Assembly: GCA_946414805.1 (NCBI GenBank)
Contig: CAMKPZ010000007.1
Span: 1 to 63,791 of the forward strand
Source of the DNA: an uncultured Bacteroidales bacterium
GTDB taxonomy: Bacteria; Bacteroidota; Bacteroidia; Bacteroidales; Paludibacteraceae
Direction: 5' to 3'
DNA: 63,791 bases
A program made the position numbers and the translations under genes. The notes beneath the pieces were generated by a model. That model ran no database searches, was not told the DNA's origin, and saw only the letters and a list, made by a program, of their open reading frames with translations. Positions 10,100 to 19,874 of the stretch are shown here, piece by piece. Positions within the stretch are counted from its first letter, which is position 1. Each line of letters begins with the position of its first letter.

Positions 10100-10822
10100 G
10101 TGCATCCGGTTTTAGATATATTATATCCGCATGTCTGCCCTTTATGCAATACGTATTTGGGAGAGAACAGGGAACGGAAGCGTGGCGAGATATGCGGACA
10201 ATGTCTGGCGGAAATGTCCAAAACAGAGCAAGCGCAAATGCGTCAGAATAGTACGGAGATGGCGATCTCCGGAATGAAGACGGATATTGCTGCGTCAATG
10301 AAAAGGATGCATTTGCAGCGAGCGGCTGCCTATCTCTATTATGAGAAAGACCAACCTGTCCAGCGCGCTGTTCATATCATGAAATATGCGGACCGGCCGG
10401 AGATAGGATATCTGTTGGCACGCGAGGCGGCGAAAGAGTTTATATACACGGATTTCTTCGATGAAATCGACTGTATTATGCCGGTGCCTTTGCATCCGAA
10501 CAGATACCGTAGCCGCGGATATAACCAGTCGGAATACATAGCCCGGGGATTGAGTGAGATCACGGGTATAACAATAGATACCACCCATCTGACGCGATCG
10601 AAAGATACTCCCCAACAAGCGCTCCAGACGGGAGAGGGAAGGAAAGAGAATGTACGCGATGCGTTTGCGGTAAATCATCCGGAGCAGATGTATCGGAAGC
10701 ACATATTATTGGTGGACGATTTGGTCACTACCGGCGAAACAGTACGGTCATGCCTTCAGGCAATGCGGCTTTTCCGCGGAGCGAGGTTCAGTGTATTCGC
10801 CTTATGTAAAGCAAAATCATAA
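10100..10822 (+). CDS. comF: ComF-family phosphoribosyltransferase-like protein
   Basis: A 240-aa ComF relative, linked in other bacteria to DNA uptake. The N-terminus has a four-cysteine zinc site (Cys13, 16, 32, 35). The PRPP-binding loop LLVDDLVTTGET and the segment VPLHPNRYRSRGYNQSE are typical. The start is GTG at 10100, 12 bp after the preceding gene. It shares the gene run with recJ and priA, which fits a DNA-processing theme, but natural competence of this organism is not shown. Confidence 0.87.
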   Translation: MHPVLDILYPHVCPLCNTYLGENRERKRGEICGQCLAEMSKTEQAQMRQNSTEMAISGMKTDIAASMKRMHLQRAAAYLYYEKDQPVQRAVHIMKYADRPEIGYLLAREAAKEFIYTDFFDEIDCIMPVPLHPNRYRSRGYNQSEYIARGLSEITGITIDTTHLTRSKDTPQQALQTGEGRKENVRDAFAVNHPEQMYRKHILLVDDLVTTGETVRSCLQAMRLFRGARFSVFALCKAKS

Positions 10823-10827
10823 CAACT

Positions 10828-12429
10828 ATGACAAAAAAATACGATTTTCTGATTATCGGCGGCGGAGTAGCCGGTATGAGTTTTGCGCTCCAGGTAGCGC
10901 GTACTGAGAAATACCGCATTGCCTTGTGCTGCAAGACAACGCTGGAGGAAGCAAACACAGCAAAAGCACAGGGAGGTATCGCCTCTGTGACGAACCTGCT
11001 GGTAGATGATTTCGAGAAGCATATCCATGACACGATGGTTGCCGGAGACTGGCTAAGCGATCCGGCGGCAGTGGAACAGGTGGTCCGCAATGCGCCGAGG
11101 GGTATAGCCGAACTGGTTAACTGGGGCGTCAATTTCGACAAGAAGGAAGATGGTACATTCGATCTGCATCGCGAGGGCGGGCACTCTGAATTCCGTATTC
11201 TGCACCATGCCGATGATACCGGTGCAGAGATCCAACGCGGACTGATGGAGACCGTTCGCCGTAATCCGTATATTGATGTACTGGAGAACCATTTCGCGGT
11301 AGAGATCATCACGCAGCACCATTTGGGAGTGCGTGTAACCCGCCGGACGCCGGATATAGAGTGCTATGGTGCCTATATTCTCAATCCCGAGACACAGAAG
11401 ATAGATACCTATCTGAGCCGTATTACCTTGATGGCTACCGGCGGAACGGGTGCCGTGTACGCGACAACAACAAACCCTGAGATTGCTACCGGAGACGGTA
11501 TTGCTATGGTCTATCGTGCCAAAGGTCAGGTGAAAGATATGGAGTTCGTGCAGTTCCACCCTACCAGCCTTTTCAACCCCCAGGAAACGCATCCGGCCTA
11601 CCTCATTACTGAGGCTATGCGTGGCTACGGAGGTATCCTGCGACTGCCTAACGGAGAGGAGTTTATGCAGAAATACGACCCGCGTCTGAGTCTGGCTCCG
11701 CGTGATATAGTAGCGCGCGCGATAGATAATGAGATGAAGGTGCATGCGATTGACCATGTATGTCTGGATGTAACACATAAGGATCCGGAGGAGACCAAGC
11801 ATCACTTCCCGAATATCTATGCCAAATGTATGTCTATCGGTATAGACATCACCAAAGACTATATCCCCGTAGCCCCTTGTGCCCATTATATGTGCGGAGG
11901 AATCAAGGTGGATCTGGACGGGCAATCCTCCATTCGTCGTCTCTATGCGGTAGGCGAGTGCTCCTGCACCGGTCTGCATGGCGGTAACCGGTTGGCGTCT
12001 AATTCGCTTATCGAGGCGGTGGTCTATGCTGAGGCTGCGGCCAAGCATAGTCTGTCGGTGATAGAAGATTACGGTTTTAACGAGGCTGTGCCGGCATGGA
12101 ATGACGAGGGGACACTGAGCATCGAGGAACGCGTGCTGATCGCGCAGGATGTGAAGGAGGTAGGCCAGATCATGTCCACCTATGTAGGTATCGTCCGTTC
12201 GGATCTGCGTCTGCGCCGCGCATGGGAGCGGCTGGATGTGCTGTATGAAGAGACCGAAGATCTTTTCCGCCGCGTGAAGGCTACGAAGGATATCTGCGAG
12301 TTGCGCAATATGATCAACGTAGGCTACCTGATCACCCGTCAGGCTATCGAGCGCAAAGAATCCCGTGGCTTGCACTATTCGATTGATTACCCCAGAAAAG
12401 ATAACGAAACGCCCAAAGAAGTGTGGTAA
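10828..12429 (+). CDS. nadB: L-aspartate oxidase
   Basis: A flavoenzyme oxidising L-aspartate to iminoaspartate, the first step of de novo NAD synthesis. The 533-aa protein has the FAD dinucleotide motif IIGGGVAGMSFA (9-20), the EANTAKAQGGIA segment, the active-site region QFHPTSLF, and the FAD-binding GECSCTGLHGGNRLASNSL near residues 375-394. Length is normal. It starts 5 bp after comF. The rest of the pathway (nadA, nadC) is not in the window. Confidence 0.95.
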   Translation: MTKKYDFLIIGGGVAGMSFALQVARTEKYRIALCCKTTLEEANTAKAQGGIASVTNLLVDDFEKHIHDTMVAGDWLSDPAAVEQVVRNAPRGIAELVNWGVNFDKKEDGTFDLHREGGHSEFRILHHADDTGAEIQRGLMETVRRNPYIDVLENHFAVEIITQHHLGVRVTRRTPDIECYGAYILNPETQKIDTYLSRITLMATGGTGAVYATTTNPEIATGDGIAMVYRAKGQVKDMEFVQFHPTSLFNPQETHPAYLITEAMRGYGGILRLPNGEEFMQKYDPRLSLAPRDIVARAIDNEMKVHAIDHVCLDVTHKDPEETKHHFPNIYAKCMSIGIDITKDYIPVAPCAHYMCGGIKVDLDGQSSIRRLYAVGECSCTGLHGGNRLASNSLIEAVVYAEAAAKHSLSVIEDYGFNEAVPAWNDEGTLSIEERVLIAQDVKEVGQIMSTYVGIVRSDLRLRRAWERLDVLYEETEDLFRRVKATKDICELRNMINVGYLITRQAIERKESRGLHYSIDYPRKDNETPKEVW

Positions 12430-13247
12430 TGAGAGTAATAGCGTTACATAGTGTCGTGCCCGTGCGTGCGGAAGCACGAGAAGGAAGCGAACAGAACACC
12501 CAGATGCTTTTCGGGGAGATCGCTACCGTCCTGGAGACGCAACCCCGATGGATGCGTATCCGTCTGGAGGGAGATAACCAAGAGGGATGGGTGGATGCCA
12601 AAATGGTCGCTTCCATCGGAGGGAAAGATTATACAACTCATCATCAGGCGCTCAAGGATGCTGCGTATGTGATTATGCCGATGGCGTATGCGATGAGCGA
12701 GAATAACGGCCAGACTATTCCTTTGACTGCAGGGACCCGTTTGACCCGTTATGAGATCAAAACGGAGGAATATAATGGCCGGCAGGCAAGGATAGGACGA
12801 TTCGAAGTGCTGGGAGTCGGATTCCGTATCGATCCGGGGATGGTGATTGCCAATCCGCTTGATTTGAACGAACAGAATCTCCTCCAAGTAACCCGTTTTT
12901 TCCTGAATGTACCCTATCTATGGGGCGGCAAAAACGCAATGGGAATGGATTGCTCCGGCTTCACGCAGGTGATACTGTCTCTTTTCGGGAAACATCTGCT
13001 GCGGAATGCAAGCGAACAAATTACGCAAGGGAAAGTTATCGCCGGACTCAAGAAGGCGAAAGCCGGTGATCTGGCGTTCTTTGATCATGAAGACGGAAGG
13101 ATCAGCCATGTCGGTATCGTCATAGATAGCGAACGGCTGATCCATTGCTCGGGTAGAGTGAAGGTGGAAAAACTCGATGAAACCGGGATCTTCAGTGTAG
13201 AGCAGGGCGGTTATTCACACCATCTGGTAGCGATCAGGAGATACTAA
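12429..13247 (+). CDS. NlpC/P60 peptidase with SH3b domain, cytoplasmic type
   Basis: A 272-aa cell-wall peptide hydrolase resembling gamma-D-glutamyl-diamino acid endopeptidases of the YkfC group, which recycle murein peptides. An SH3b domain spans about residues 8-65 and a second SH3-like stretch follows. The catalytic domain has Cys175 in MDCSGF, His227 in SHVGIV and His239. There is no signal peptide, which supports a cytoplasmic recycling role. The ATG overlaps the nadB stop by one base (TAATG). Its stop is 1 bp from the stop of the convergent OmpA gene. Confidence 0.88.
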   Translation: MRVIALHSVVPVRAEAREGSEQNTQMLFGEIATVLETQPRWMRIRLEGDNQEGWVDAKMVASIGGKDYTTHHQALKDAAYVIMPMAYAMSENNGQTIPLTAGTRLTRYEIKTEEYNGRQARIGRFEVLGVGFRIDPGMVIANPLDLNEQNLLQVTRFFLNVPYLWGGKNAMGMDCSGFTQVILSLFGKHLLRNASEQITQGKVIAGLKKAKAGDLAFFDHEDGRISHVGIVIDSERLIHCSGRVKVEKLDETGIFSVEQGGYSHHLVAIRRY

Positions 13248-13248
13248 T

Positions 13249-15075
13249 TTATTTGTTTTGCATAATCTCTTCTTTGAGCCGCTGTGCCTCTTCGGCGGCT
13301 TGGGTCTCCGTCATGCCTTTGAGTCTCTCTGACAGATTCGGGATCTCCACTTCAATGCCGGTAGGCAGGTTGCTCGGATCCGTGATCTGATCGCGGTTAG
13401 CCTCATAGATGAACACCCAGAAATCCGGATTGCCATAGTGGCGTCGTGCGATCTGCGCGAGGCGTGAGCCGGGCCGTACGATTTCAGTCGTGCGATAGGT
13501 GGGCACAATCTCAACGCGACGGTCTTTGCTCAACTGGTGATGTCCCTGATAACGATAGGGCACATCATCGCCTAGACTGGCGATAATCATCTGGTCTTCA
13601 CGAACGCCCAACTCTTTGAGTTGCGCAGCAACAGCCTGCGCACGGCGCATTGCCAGACGCTTGTTGTAATTAGGTTTGCCTAATTTGCAGGCATGGCCGT
13701 TGACATGGATCTTCTGATCCGGATGTTGCTTCAGAATCGCGGCGATCTGGATCAGGATATCTTCCGGTTCGAGAATAGGAATAGCTTTGTCCAGATCGAA
13801 GAAGATCACTGCTTTCATCAGCAGGTCATCCAACTGCTTTGCTACCGTATCTTCTTTGATGACCGGTGTGGGTTCCGGATCACGATAGAGATAGATCGTG
13901 TCATGAATAGCGCAGAAGGTCTCGCATATATCGATTTGGTTCTCCTCTGCAATCTGCAGAATACGGCGGATAGCCTCTTCGCGCGGATCAGGTTCGGGTA
14001 CAACTTCCGGTACGATCGTGTCGATGACCTCCGGAATAATCTCTTCGGCAAGGGTATCTTCCGGTTCGGGTGCCGGTTTTTGTTTGCGCAAGCGGCGTTG
14101 TTCGCGATCATAGTCACGCTGCGCCTTCGTGCGGTTGGCATTGATCTGTACTGCTAATTTGATACCAGCGTTCCATGGATGAAGGGTCTCCACCTCTGCG
14201 CTTCGGAGAGCGCCGTTGTATGCTGTGGTATACGGCATCGGATATTCGCCGGCTTTGGTGCCATCGGCAAAACCGAGTGCCGTCGTGCTGTGGTTAGCCA
14301 TTACATCATTGATGTAATATGTACCGAAAGCCGAGATAGCCAGTTCGACGCGCTGGTGGACACGGATGAGCATACCTAACTCCAGATACGCGGCATAATT
14401 GACCAGATTGAACCGCGAGGATTCCAACTGACCGGAAGCGCCCGGAATCGTAATATCATTGATAACTCCCGGCACATCATGCATCAGCAGGTCGAAATAC
14501 TCATAATAGACCTGGTTGTCAAATGTGCCTCCGTCCGCCAGACGATAATTGTTGTACACTGGGAAACCGAGTTTCATACCGGCCGTAGCGGTCATACCTA
14601 CCACGCCGGGGCGGTAGCGGAACTTCAAAGTTACCGGGACTTCCAGCATATAGAGGTTTTGGTATTCGTTCAGGTTGCCCGGAGTAGAGGTGATCGTGTA
14701 TAGACCCGGAGCACCTCCGTATTGGTCATAAGTGGTCTGAGTCCACGGTTTCGTTACCGCCGTACGGTTGGTGTAAGCGGAGAACTCCACGCCGGTACCG
14801 ATACCCATCCATGGCACGAAATAATAGTTGATACCCAACTCCGCATTGCCGAACGGGAAGCCGACTTGATTGGTGGTGTAGGCAGGAGAGAAGGACGAAC
14901 CGAGTTGCTTGAAGGTATAGCCGCTCACGCCCAATCCGCCGCCGAACTCGAAGTTCCATCCGTAAGCGATATTGGGTTCTTCCGCGCTTGCCTGCTGTAC
15001 GGAGTCGGGATACTGCTTTGCCGAAAGAGAAACGGCCACTAACAAGATGCTTGCTATCAGAGATGTCTTTTTCAT
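13249..15075 (-). CDS. OmpA-family outer-membrane protein with C-terminal LysM-like segment
   Basis: A 608-aa protein with signal peptide (1-20) and an N-terminal beta-barrel-like region rich in aromatic alternation, including the family signature LHPWNAGIKL. A Pro/Glu-rich linker (about 320-370) follows, then an OmpA peptidoglycan-binding domain (about 430-550: FFDLDKA, VNGHACKLGKPNYN, LSKDRRVEI). The end, PGSRLAQIARRHYG...VFIYEANRDQI, resembles LysM. I start at MKKTSLIAS (ATG 15075), which is preceded by GGAGGAACGG. It lies 14 bp downstream of the 1131-aa secreted protein gene, so the two are probably co-expressed. Same family as the genes at 21652 and 56985. Confidence 0.88.
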   Translation of the reverse strand: MKKTSLIASILLVAVSLSAKQYPDSVQQASAEEPNIAYGWNFEFGGGLGVSGYTFKQLGSSFSPAYTTNQVGFPFGNAELGINYYFVPWMGIGTGVEFSAYTNRTAVTKPWTQTTYDQYGGAPGLYTITSTPGNLNEYQNLYMLEVPVTLKFRYRPGVVGMTATAGMKLGFPVYNNYRLADGGTFDNQVYYEYFDLLMHDVPGVINDITIPGASGQLESSRFNLVNYAAYLELGMLIRVHQRVELAISAFGTYYINDVMANHSTTALGFADGTKAGEYPMPYTTAYNGALRSAEVETLHPWNAGIKLAVQINANRTKAQRDYDREQRRLRKQKPAPEPEDTLAEEIIPEVIDTIVPEVVPEPDPREEAIRRILQIAEENQIDICETFCAIHDTIYLYRDPEPTPVIKEDTVAKQLDDLLMKAVIFFDLDKAIPILEPEDILIQIAAILKQHPDQKIHVNGHACKLGKPNYNKRLAMRRAQAVAAQLKELGVREDQMIIASLGDDVPYRYQGHHQLSKDRRVEIVPTYRTTEIVRPGSRLAQIARRHYGNPDFWVFIYEANRDQITDPSNLPTGIEVEIPNLSERLKGMTETQAAEEAQRLKEEIMQNK

Positions 15076-15089
15076 ATCCGTTCCTCCTG

Positions 15090-18000
15090 TCATTTAACGA
15101 TTAACTTATGCGATTCTACCACCCCTTCTTCCGTGGTGATCTGTACGAAATAGATACCCGGTATTCCCGGCGCATTCACTACGGTTCTGGAGTTGATCTC
15201 TTCCACGGTGCGAATCCGTTCGCCTGACAGCGAAACGATCTGTGCGGTACCGAAACCGTCTATGGTCAATGCTTCGCCTGCGTTTACGGGAACAGGATAT
15301 ACCGCCGTTGCCTGCGGAGCGGACGAACCGCTTTCTGCCGGAAGCGTGATCTCGCAGGTGCGATGAACGGTTCCTTTGGAATCTACCAACTTGCAGTAGA
15401 AGACGCCATTCAGTAATGCTCCGCCTTCGTGGTAGTATTGACCGGTTTGCCCTGGTTGCTCCAAACCATTCTTATACCACTGATAGGAGACGAACTCCAG
15501 TTTGTCCGATACATCGGGTAATGCACCGTTCTCGGGGTTGTTGTCCACGAAGACCACGCGGTCGTACTTGCTATATACGTATCCGCCAAGCCTTGGATAG
15601 AGGCGCATCATATGCGAAGTACTGTAACATGCGCCGGAGGCTGTCTCTGAACGATAACCCAATTTGACGAGCATATATAAGTCGTAACTCTCGAAATCTC
15701 CTAGATCCGGTACATTTTCGAAGAGGATAACACCTGGTGTCGTGATCACACCTGTGGTATCGTTCTTTCCCATTCGGTTTGCCAAATCTGACGAATATTC
15801 GATATGGAACACATTGGTTGGGATTGTCGGATCGTCAGTGTAATTGATGGAAAGTGTGCCGGTCGTCTGGCACCAGCTGACGAACTCATCCAGATGGAAG
15901 TTCGGCATGGTAGCCAGCTCCAGTTTATAAACCGTCACATTGGGGCAATCGCCGCTGTTATCGGTAACGGTCCAGGTATCGGAAGCCGAATTGAAGACAT
16001 GGGTCTGACCGTTCTCCAGCGTCATGGTCAGAGGCAGATCGTTCTGGCAAACCACGGTCGTAATCTCCTGATAACCTTTCTGCCCGTATTTCTGCTCTGT
16101 ATAACCCGATGAGGGGATCCAGGCGCAATCGGGGTTGGTATTACGTACCTCGCGGGTATAGGTGTAGTTGACTCCCAATGTGATCTCGCTGAGGGAGAAT
16201 GTATAATTCAGTTCCTTTGTGGTAGCGATCACGGTGTTTCCCGGATTACGGATCCAGCGGTACTCTAATCCGTCTGCGCAGACCGCCGGTTCTCTCTCCG
16301 AAACAGTGATAGTGGCGGTGGTGGCACCCGTTGCATCTGCTTCGAAACAGAAGTTCGCCAGCGTAGCATTGGCGATCGCGCCGGGGGTCAGCGGAGCCAT
16401 GATATGGATCTTCTTGCTGTAACGCGAATCGGTGAGCGTCGTGAAACGGGTGTTGTCTTTCGCCTTGCGGATAAAGGTGTAGTCATAACCGGCTGTCAGA
16501 TCCAGACTGCTTAGCGCCAGATCTTCTCCGTTAGCACCGGAGATCCGCGTCTCGGAACCGCCGTTTTTGATATACCACTCATAGTGGTAGCCTTTGTCCG
16601 ATATACCGCCGGTAGCCGGAGTGGCATCGATGACATACGCTTTGGCATCCTCTATGTCGCAGAAAATGGTGTCGCTATGATTACTGATCTCGCCCGGATC
16701 GAATGGATCGAAGGCCACTACGGTATATATGCCTAAATAATCCAGCGTGGATTCCGGCGTATAGCAGATGCTGTCGTGTGTGCCGCGAGTGAACTTGTAG
16801 GTTCCGGCTTCGCTGATCGGGTAATCCTCCAGATTCAGACCTGTCTGACTCGGAATCGTATCGCCGTTGACGAACCATTGGTAGTAAACAGGTCCGCCTC
16901 CTCCGTACGATTCGGATTTGCTTGCGCCGTTCACAAAGGTAGGAATAGTGTTCAGCAGGATCGTATCGGTCTTCGTTACAATCTCGCCCGGAACGAATTC
17001 GCCGAAGACTACGAACTCAAAACCGAGTTTGTTCTCGATCCATCCGGGTACGCAGCCGTTGTCATGCACGAAACTGCGGAGCAGGAAATGACCGGCTACA
17101 TCCGTCGGGATATAGAAATTGCGGAACCATTCCGTGTATTCCGTACTGGTCATATCCTCCTTGTCCATATCGTTCTTGATGGTGCGGATGTAGGTGGTGT
17201 CCGTGCCGGCAATCTCCCATAACTCCACTTTGTAGTGGTAATCGCCGGTGCCGATCCATCCTTCCTCTGCCAGAGTCATATAGCAGTCCATCGCCAGTTT
17301 CCATGTCGATTCGAAGCAATAGCCGTTGATATACGGCATCTCTCCTGTTTCGGCGTTCCAACCGGTGAAATCACCGGCCAGCAAATCCTCTACGCGGCGG
17401 GGACGCATATACACGATGCGGGTCTCGGTGCCTAATTTCGAGTCTACAAGCACATCGGTCTCGGTGCAAGGACGGACAACCGTCACATCTTCGCCGCTGA
17501 TCTGGATCCATTGCTTGTCGCTCTCGTCCTGACATTCCCATGTGATACCGTCTTCTACGCTCACTTGGAACTGCACCGTCAGGTCATTGGCGTGGTTCAC
17601 AGGATCCAGATTGTCCGTATCTATATACATCGGAGCCGCTGACAGTTTGGCGGCGTCGGTAGCGGCAAAGCGGGTAAGCATCGGATAACGTACTTCGCCG
17701 GTGGTCCATGCGGCGTTTCCCTCGAAGATAGAGAACATCTCCTTGGTGACATCGATCGCATGGATCTTATCGCCCTCCACACCCGGCATCTGGTAGTACA
17801 CCTTGCGGTCGTAATAGCAATCGGTGTAACTTCCTCCTTCGTCCAGACCTACAATCGCTTTGCCGTTCTTGGCATAACCGGTATTGTATACACGGATCAG
17901 TTTGCCGGCGTTACGGCCTACGATACCTCCGATCGTGTCTGCGCCGTTCAGGATCAAGCCTGATTGGTAGCAGTCCTCGATCACGCCGTTGCCCGTCAGA

Positions 18001-18485
18001 TCGCCTACCAGACCGCCGACCACATTACCTGCTACAGCTATCTCCGCCATGCTCCAGCACTGACGGATCGTACCGTCGCATACGCCGGCGATCGTACCGA
18101 TACGGCGTTTGGTCTTCGCTACGAGCGTACCGCCGTTGATACCTAAATTCTCCACTACGCCTCCCTGGGCGATATAACCGAATAAACCGACGCCGTCGGT
18201 AGCCGTTCCGGCAAACGCCCGCAGACCTTTGATCAGGTGTCCGTTACCATCGAATGTTCCTTTGAATGGAAGGTCCTTCGTGCCGATTGGAGACCATTGG
18301 CGTCCGCCCAGATCAATATCGGCAGTCAGCGTGACCGTCTGACCGCTGAAGTCCTCTGTCGCAGACCGGGCGGCAATCGCCTCCAGCTCATCCGCTGTAC
18401 CTACATTCACTGTCTGGGCTGCAAGCGGGCACGCGCACGCGAACATTAATAATAGAAAGAAAATGGAGAATACTTCTTTTTTCAT
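15090..18485 (-). CDS. Large secreted protein with type A T9SS C-terminal tag
   Basis: A 1131-aa protein with signal peptide (about 1-23). The N-terminal region is a GLUG-like beta-helix (repeats such as GGLVGDLTGNGVIEDCYQSG around 155-175). A series of Ig/PKD-like modules follows. Near the end is an SYQWYKNG module shared with the genes at 23247 and 58527. The last ~75 residues (YPVPVNAGEALTI...GIYFVQITT...KLIVK) match the type A T9SS sorting domain, so export and surface attachment are predicted. It is upstream of and close to the OmpA-type gene. No enzymatic motif is seen; an adhesin or surface role is inference. Confidence 0.85.
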   Translation of the reverse strand: MKKEVFSIFFLLLMFACACPLAAQTVNVGTADELEAIAARSATEDFSGQTVTLTADIDLGGRQWSPIGTKDLPFKGTFDGNGHLIKGLRAFAGTATDGVGLFGYIAQGGVVENLGINGGTLVAKTKRRIGTIAGVCDGTIRQCWSMAEIAVAGNVVGGLVGDLTGNGVIEDCYQSGLILNGADTIGGIVGRNAGKLIRVYNTGYAKNGKAIVGLDEGGSYTDCYYDRKVYYQMPGVEGDKIHAIDVTKEMFSIFEGNAAWTTGEVRYPMLTRFAATDAAKLSAAPMYIDTDNLDPVNHANDLTVQFQVSVEDGITWECQDESDKQWIQISGEDVTVVRPCTETDVLVDSKLGTETRIVYMRPRRVEDLLAGDFTGWNAETGEMPYINGYCFESTWKLAMDCYMTLAEEGWIGTGDYHYKVELWEIAGTDTTYIRTIKNDMDKEDMTSTEYTEWFRNFYIPTDVAGHFLLRSFVHDNGCVPGWIENKLGFEFVVFGEFVPGEIVTKTDTILLNTIPTFVNGASKSESYGGGGPVYYQWFVNGDTIPSQTGLNLEDYPISEAGTYKFTRGTHDSICYTPESTLDYLGIYTVVAFDPFDPGEISNHSDTIFCDIEDAKAYVIDATPATGGISDKGYHYEWYIKNGGSETRISGANGEDLALSSLDLTAGYDYTFIRKAKDNTRFTTLTDSRYSKKIHIMAPLTPGAIANATLANFCFEADATGATTATITVSEREPAVCADGLEYRWIRNPGNTVIATTKELNYTFSLSEITLGVNYTYTREVRNTNPDCAWIPSSGYTEQKYGQKGYQEITTVVCQNDLPLTMTLENGQTHVFNSASDTWTVTDNSGDCPNVTVYKLELATMPNFHLDEFVSWCQTTGTLSINYTDDPTIPTNVFHIEYSSDLANRMGKNDTTGVITTPGVILFENVPDLGDFESYDLYMLVKLGYRSETASGACYSTSHMMRLYPRLGGYVYSKYDRVVFVDNNPENGALPDVSDKLEFVSYQWYKNGLEQPGQTGQYYHEGGALLNGVFYCKLVDSKGTVHRTCEITLPAESGSSAPQATAVYPVPVNAGEALTIDGFGTAQIVSLSGERIRTVEEINSRTVVNAPGIPGIYFVQITTEEGVVESHKLIVK

Positions 18486-18510
18486 GAGTAGTTGTTATTT
18501 AGAGAAGAAG

Positions 18511-18596
18511 TACCGCGGGCGGGAATCGAACCCGCACAGCCATCACTGGCCAAGGGATTTTAAGTCCCTCGTGTCTACCTATTCCACCACCGCGGC
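18511..18596 (-). tRNA. tRNA-Leu (TAA)
   Basis: An 86-nt minus-strand tRNA with the long variable arm of class II tRNAs (GGCCAGTGATGGCTG). The anticodon loop CTTAAAA gives anticodon TAA (leucine, codon UUA), and the T-loop is TTCGATT. The acceptor pairs GCCGCGG with CCGCGGT, leaving a G-U at the end. CCA is not encoded. Confidence 0.95.
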
Positions 18597-18611
18597 AATA
18601 AAAATCGGCTG

Positions 18612-18643
18612 CAAAGGTACTATATTTTTTTTATATACGCAAG
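18612..18643 (-). promoter_or_regulatory. Promoter of tRNA-Leu
   Basis: Minus strand CTTG (18640-18643), 20 bp, TACCTTTG (18612-18619), about 16 bp upstream of the tRNA. Confidence 0.75.
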
Positions 18644-18670
18644 ATTTTAAGGTGTTTTTTTTGATTATTA

Positions 18671-18702
18671 TTTGCATATTCGCGAAAAAAGCAGTAATTT
18701 TG
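18671..18702 (+). promoter_or_regulatory. Promoter of ychF
   Basis: TTTG (18671-18674), 20 bp, TAATTTTG (18695-18702), 28 bp upstream of the ychF ATG. Divergent from the tRNA-Leu promoter. Confidence 0.7.
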
Positions 18703-18729
18703 TGCGTTTTTTTGAAATAAATAATCATT

Positions 18730-19836
18730 ATGTCTTTGCAATGTGGTATAGTAGGCTTGCCTAATGTGGGCAAAAGCACTCTTTTCAACTGTCTGAGTAA
18801 CGCGAAAGCGCAGAGCGCTAATTTCCCGTTCTGTACGATCGAGCCGAATGTAGGCGTCATCACTGTTCCCGATGAGCGTCTGATCAAACTCGGCGAACTA
18901 TGCCAACCGGAGCGGGGAGTCATTCCTACCACCGTTGAAATCGTGGATATCGCGGGTCTGGTGAAGGGCGCAAGCCAGGGAGAAGGACTCGGAAACAAAT
19001 TCTTGGCAAACATCCGCGAGACGGATGCCATTATCCATGTGCTGCGCTGTTTCGACGACGAGAATGTGGTGCATGTGGACGGATCGGTGAACCCTGTCCG
19101 TGACAAGGAGATCATCGATGCGGAGCTGCAACTCAAGGATCTGGAGACGGTGGAATCACGCATTCTGAAGTGCGAGAAAGCGGCTAAAGCCGGAGGCGAC
19201 AAGCAGGCGAAGCTGCAACTGGAGGTGCTCGTCAAATACCGTGAGGCGCTGTCGCAAGGCAAGAGCGCGCGTACCGTGGAACTGGATAACAAGGATCAGG
19301 AAGCGGCGGCGAAAGACCTCTTTCTGCTGACCAACAAACCGGTGATGTATGTCTGCAATGTGGATGAGGCTTCGGCGGTGAGCGGCAACGCCTATGTGGA
19401 GCAGGTGCGCGAGGCGGTGAAGGACGAGAATGCCCAAGTGCTGGTGCTGGCGGCTAAGATCGAGAGCGAGATAGCCGAACTGGAGACCTATGAGGAGCGT
19501 CAGATGTTCCTTGAGGAGATCGGTTTGAAGGAGTCCGGCGTGAACCGTCTGATCAAAGCGGCTTATGCGCTGCTTAATCTCCGTACTTTCCTCACAGCCG
19601 GTTCGGACGAGGTGCGTGCATGGACCTTCAAAGCCGGAGCCAAAGCACCCCAATGCGCAGGAGTGATCCATACCGATTTCGAGAAAGGGTTTATCCGTGC
19701 AGAGGTGATCAAATACGCCGATTTCATCGAGCTTGGAGGCGAAGCGGCATGTCGTGCAGCCGGTAAACTGGCTACCGAAGGAAAGGACTATCTGGTGCAG
19801 GATGGCGATATTATGCATTTCCTGTTTAATGTGTAA
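18730..19836 (+). CDS. ychF: Redox-regulated ribosome-binding ATPase YchF
   Basis: An OBG-family P-loop ATPase that binds ribosomes. The 368-aa protein has G1 motif GLPNVGKST (9-17), switch region FCTIEPNVGV, DIAGLVKGAS (G3), and the relaxed nucleotide-specificity motif NVDE. The C-terminal TGS domain covers about the last 85 residues (LRTFLTAGSDEVRAWTFKAG). Full length. It has its own promoter. Confidence 0.97.
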   Translation: MSLQCGIVGLPNVGKSTLFNCLSNAKAQSANFPFCTIEPNVGVITVPDERLIKLGELCQPERGVIPTTVEIVDIAGLVKGASQGEGLGNKFLANIRETDAIIHVLRCFDDENVVHVDGSVNPVRDKEIIDAELQLKDLETVESRILKCEKAAKAGGDKQAKLQLEVLVKYREALSQGKSARTVELDNKDQEAAAKDLFLLTNKPVMYVCNVDEASAVSGNAYVEQVREAVKDENAQVLVLAAKIESEIAELETYEERQMFLEEIGLKESGVNRLIKAAYALLNLRTFLTAGSDEVRAWTFKAGAKAPQCAGVIHTDFEKGFIRAEVIKYADFIELGGEAACRAAGKLATEGKDYLVQDGDIMHFLFNV

Positions 19837-19874
19837 CAGTTTAACGTTCCGCAACGCGGAACCATTTTAACATA

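Noticed and set aside
11053..12477. Long antisense frame of 474 codons opposite nadB
   Set aside because: nadB is certain by motif, the antisense product resembles nothing, and it is rich in His/Arg/Ile as expected from reverse reading of a GC-balanced gene.
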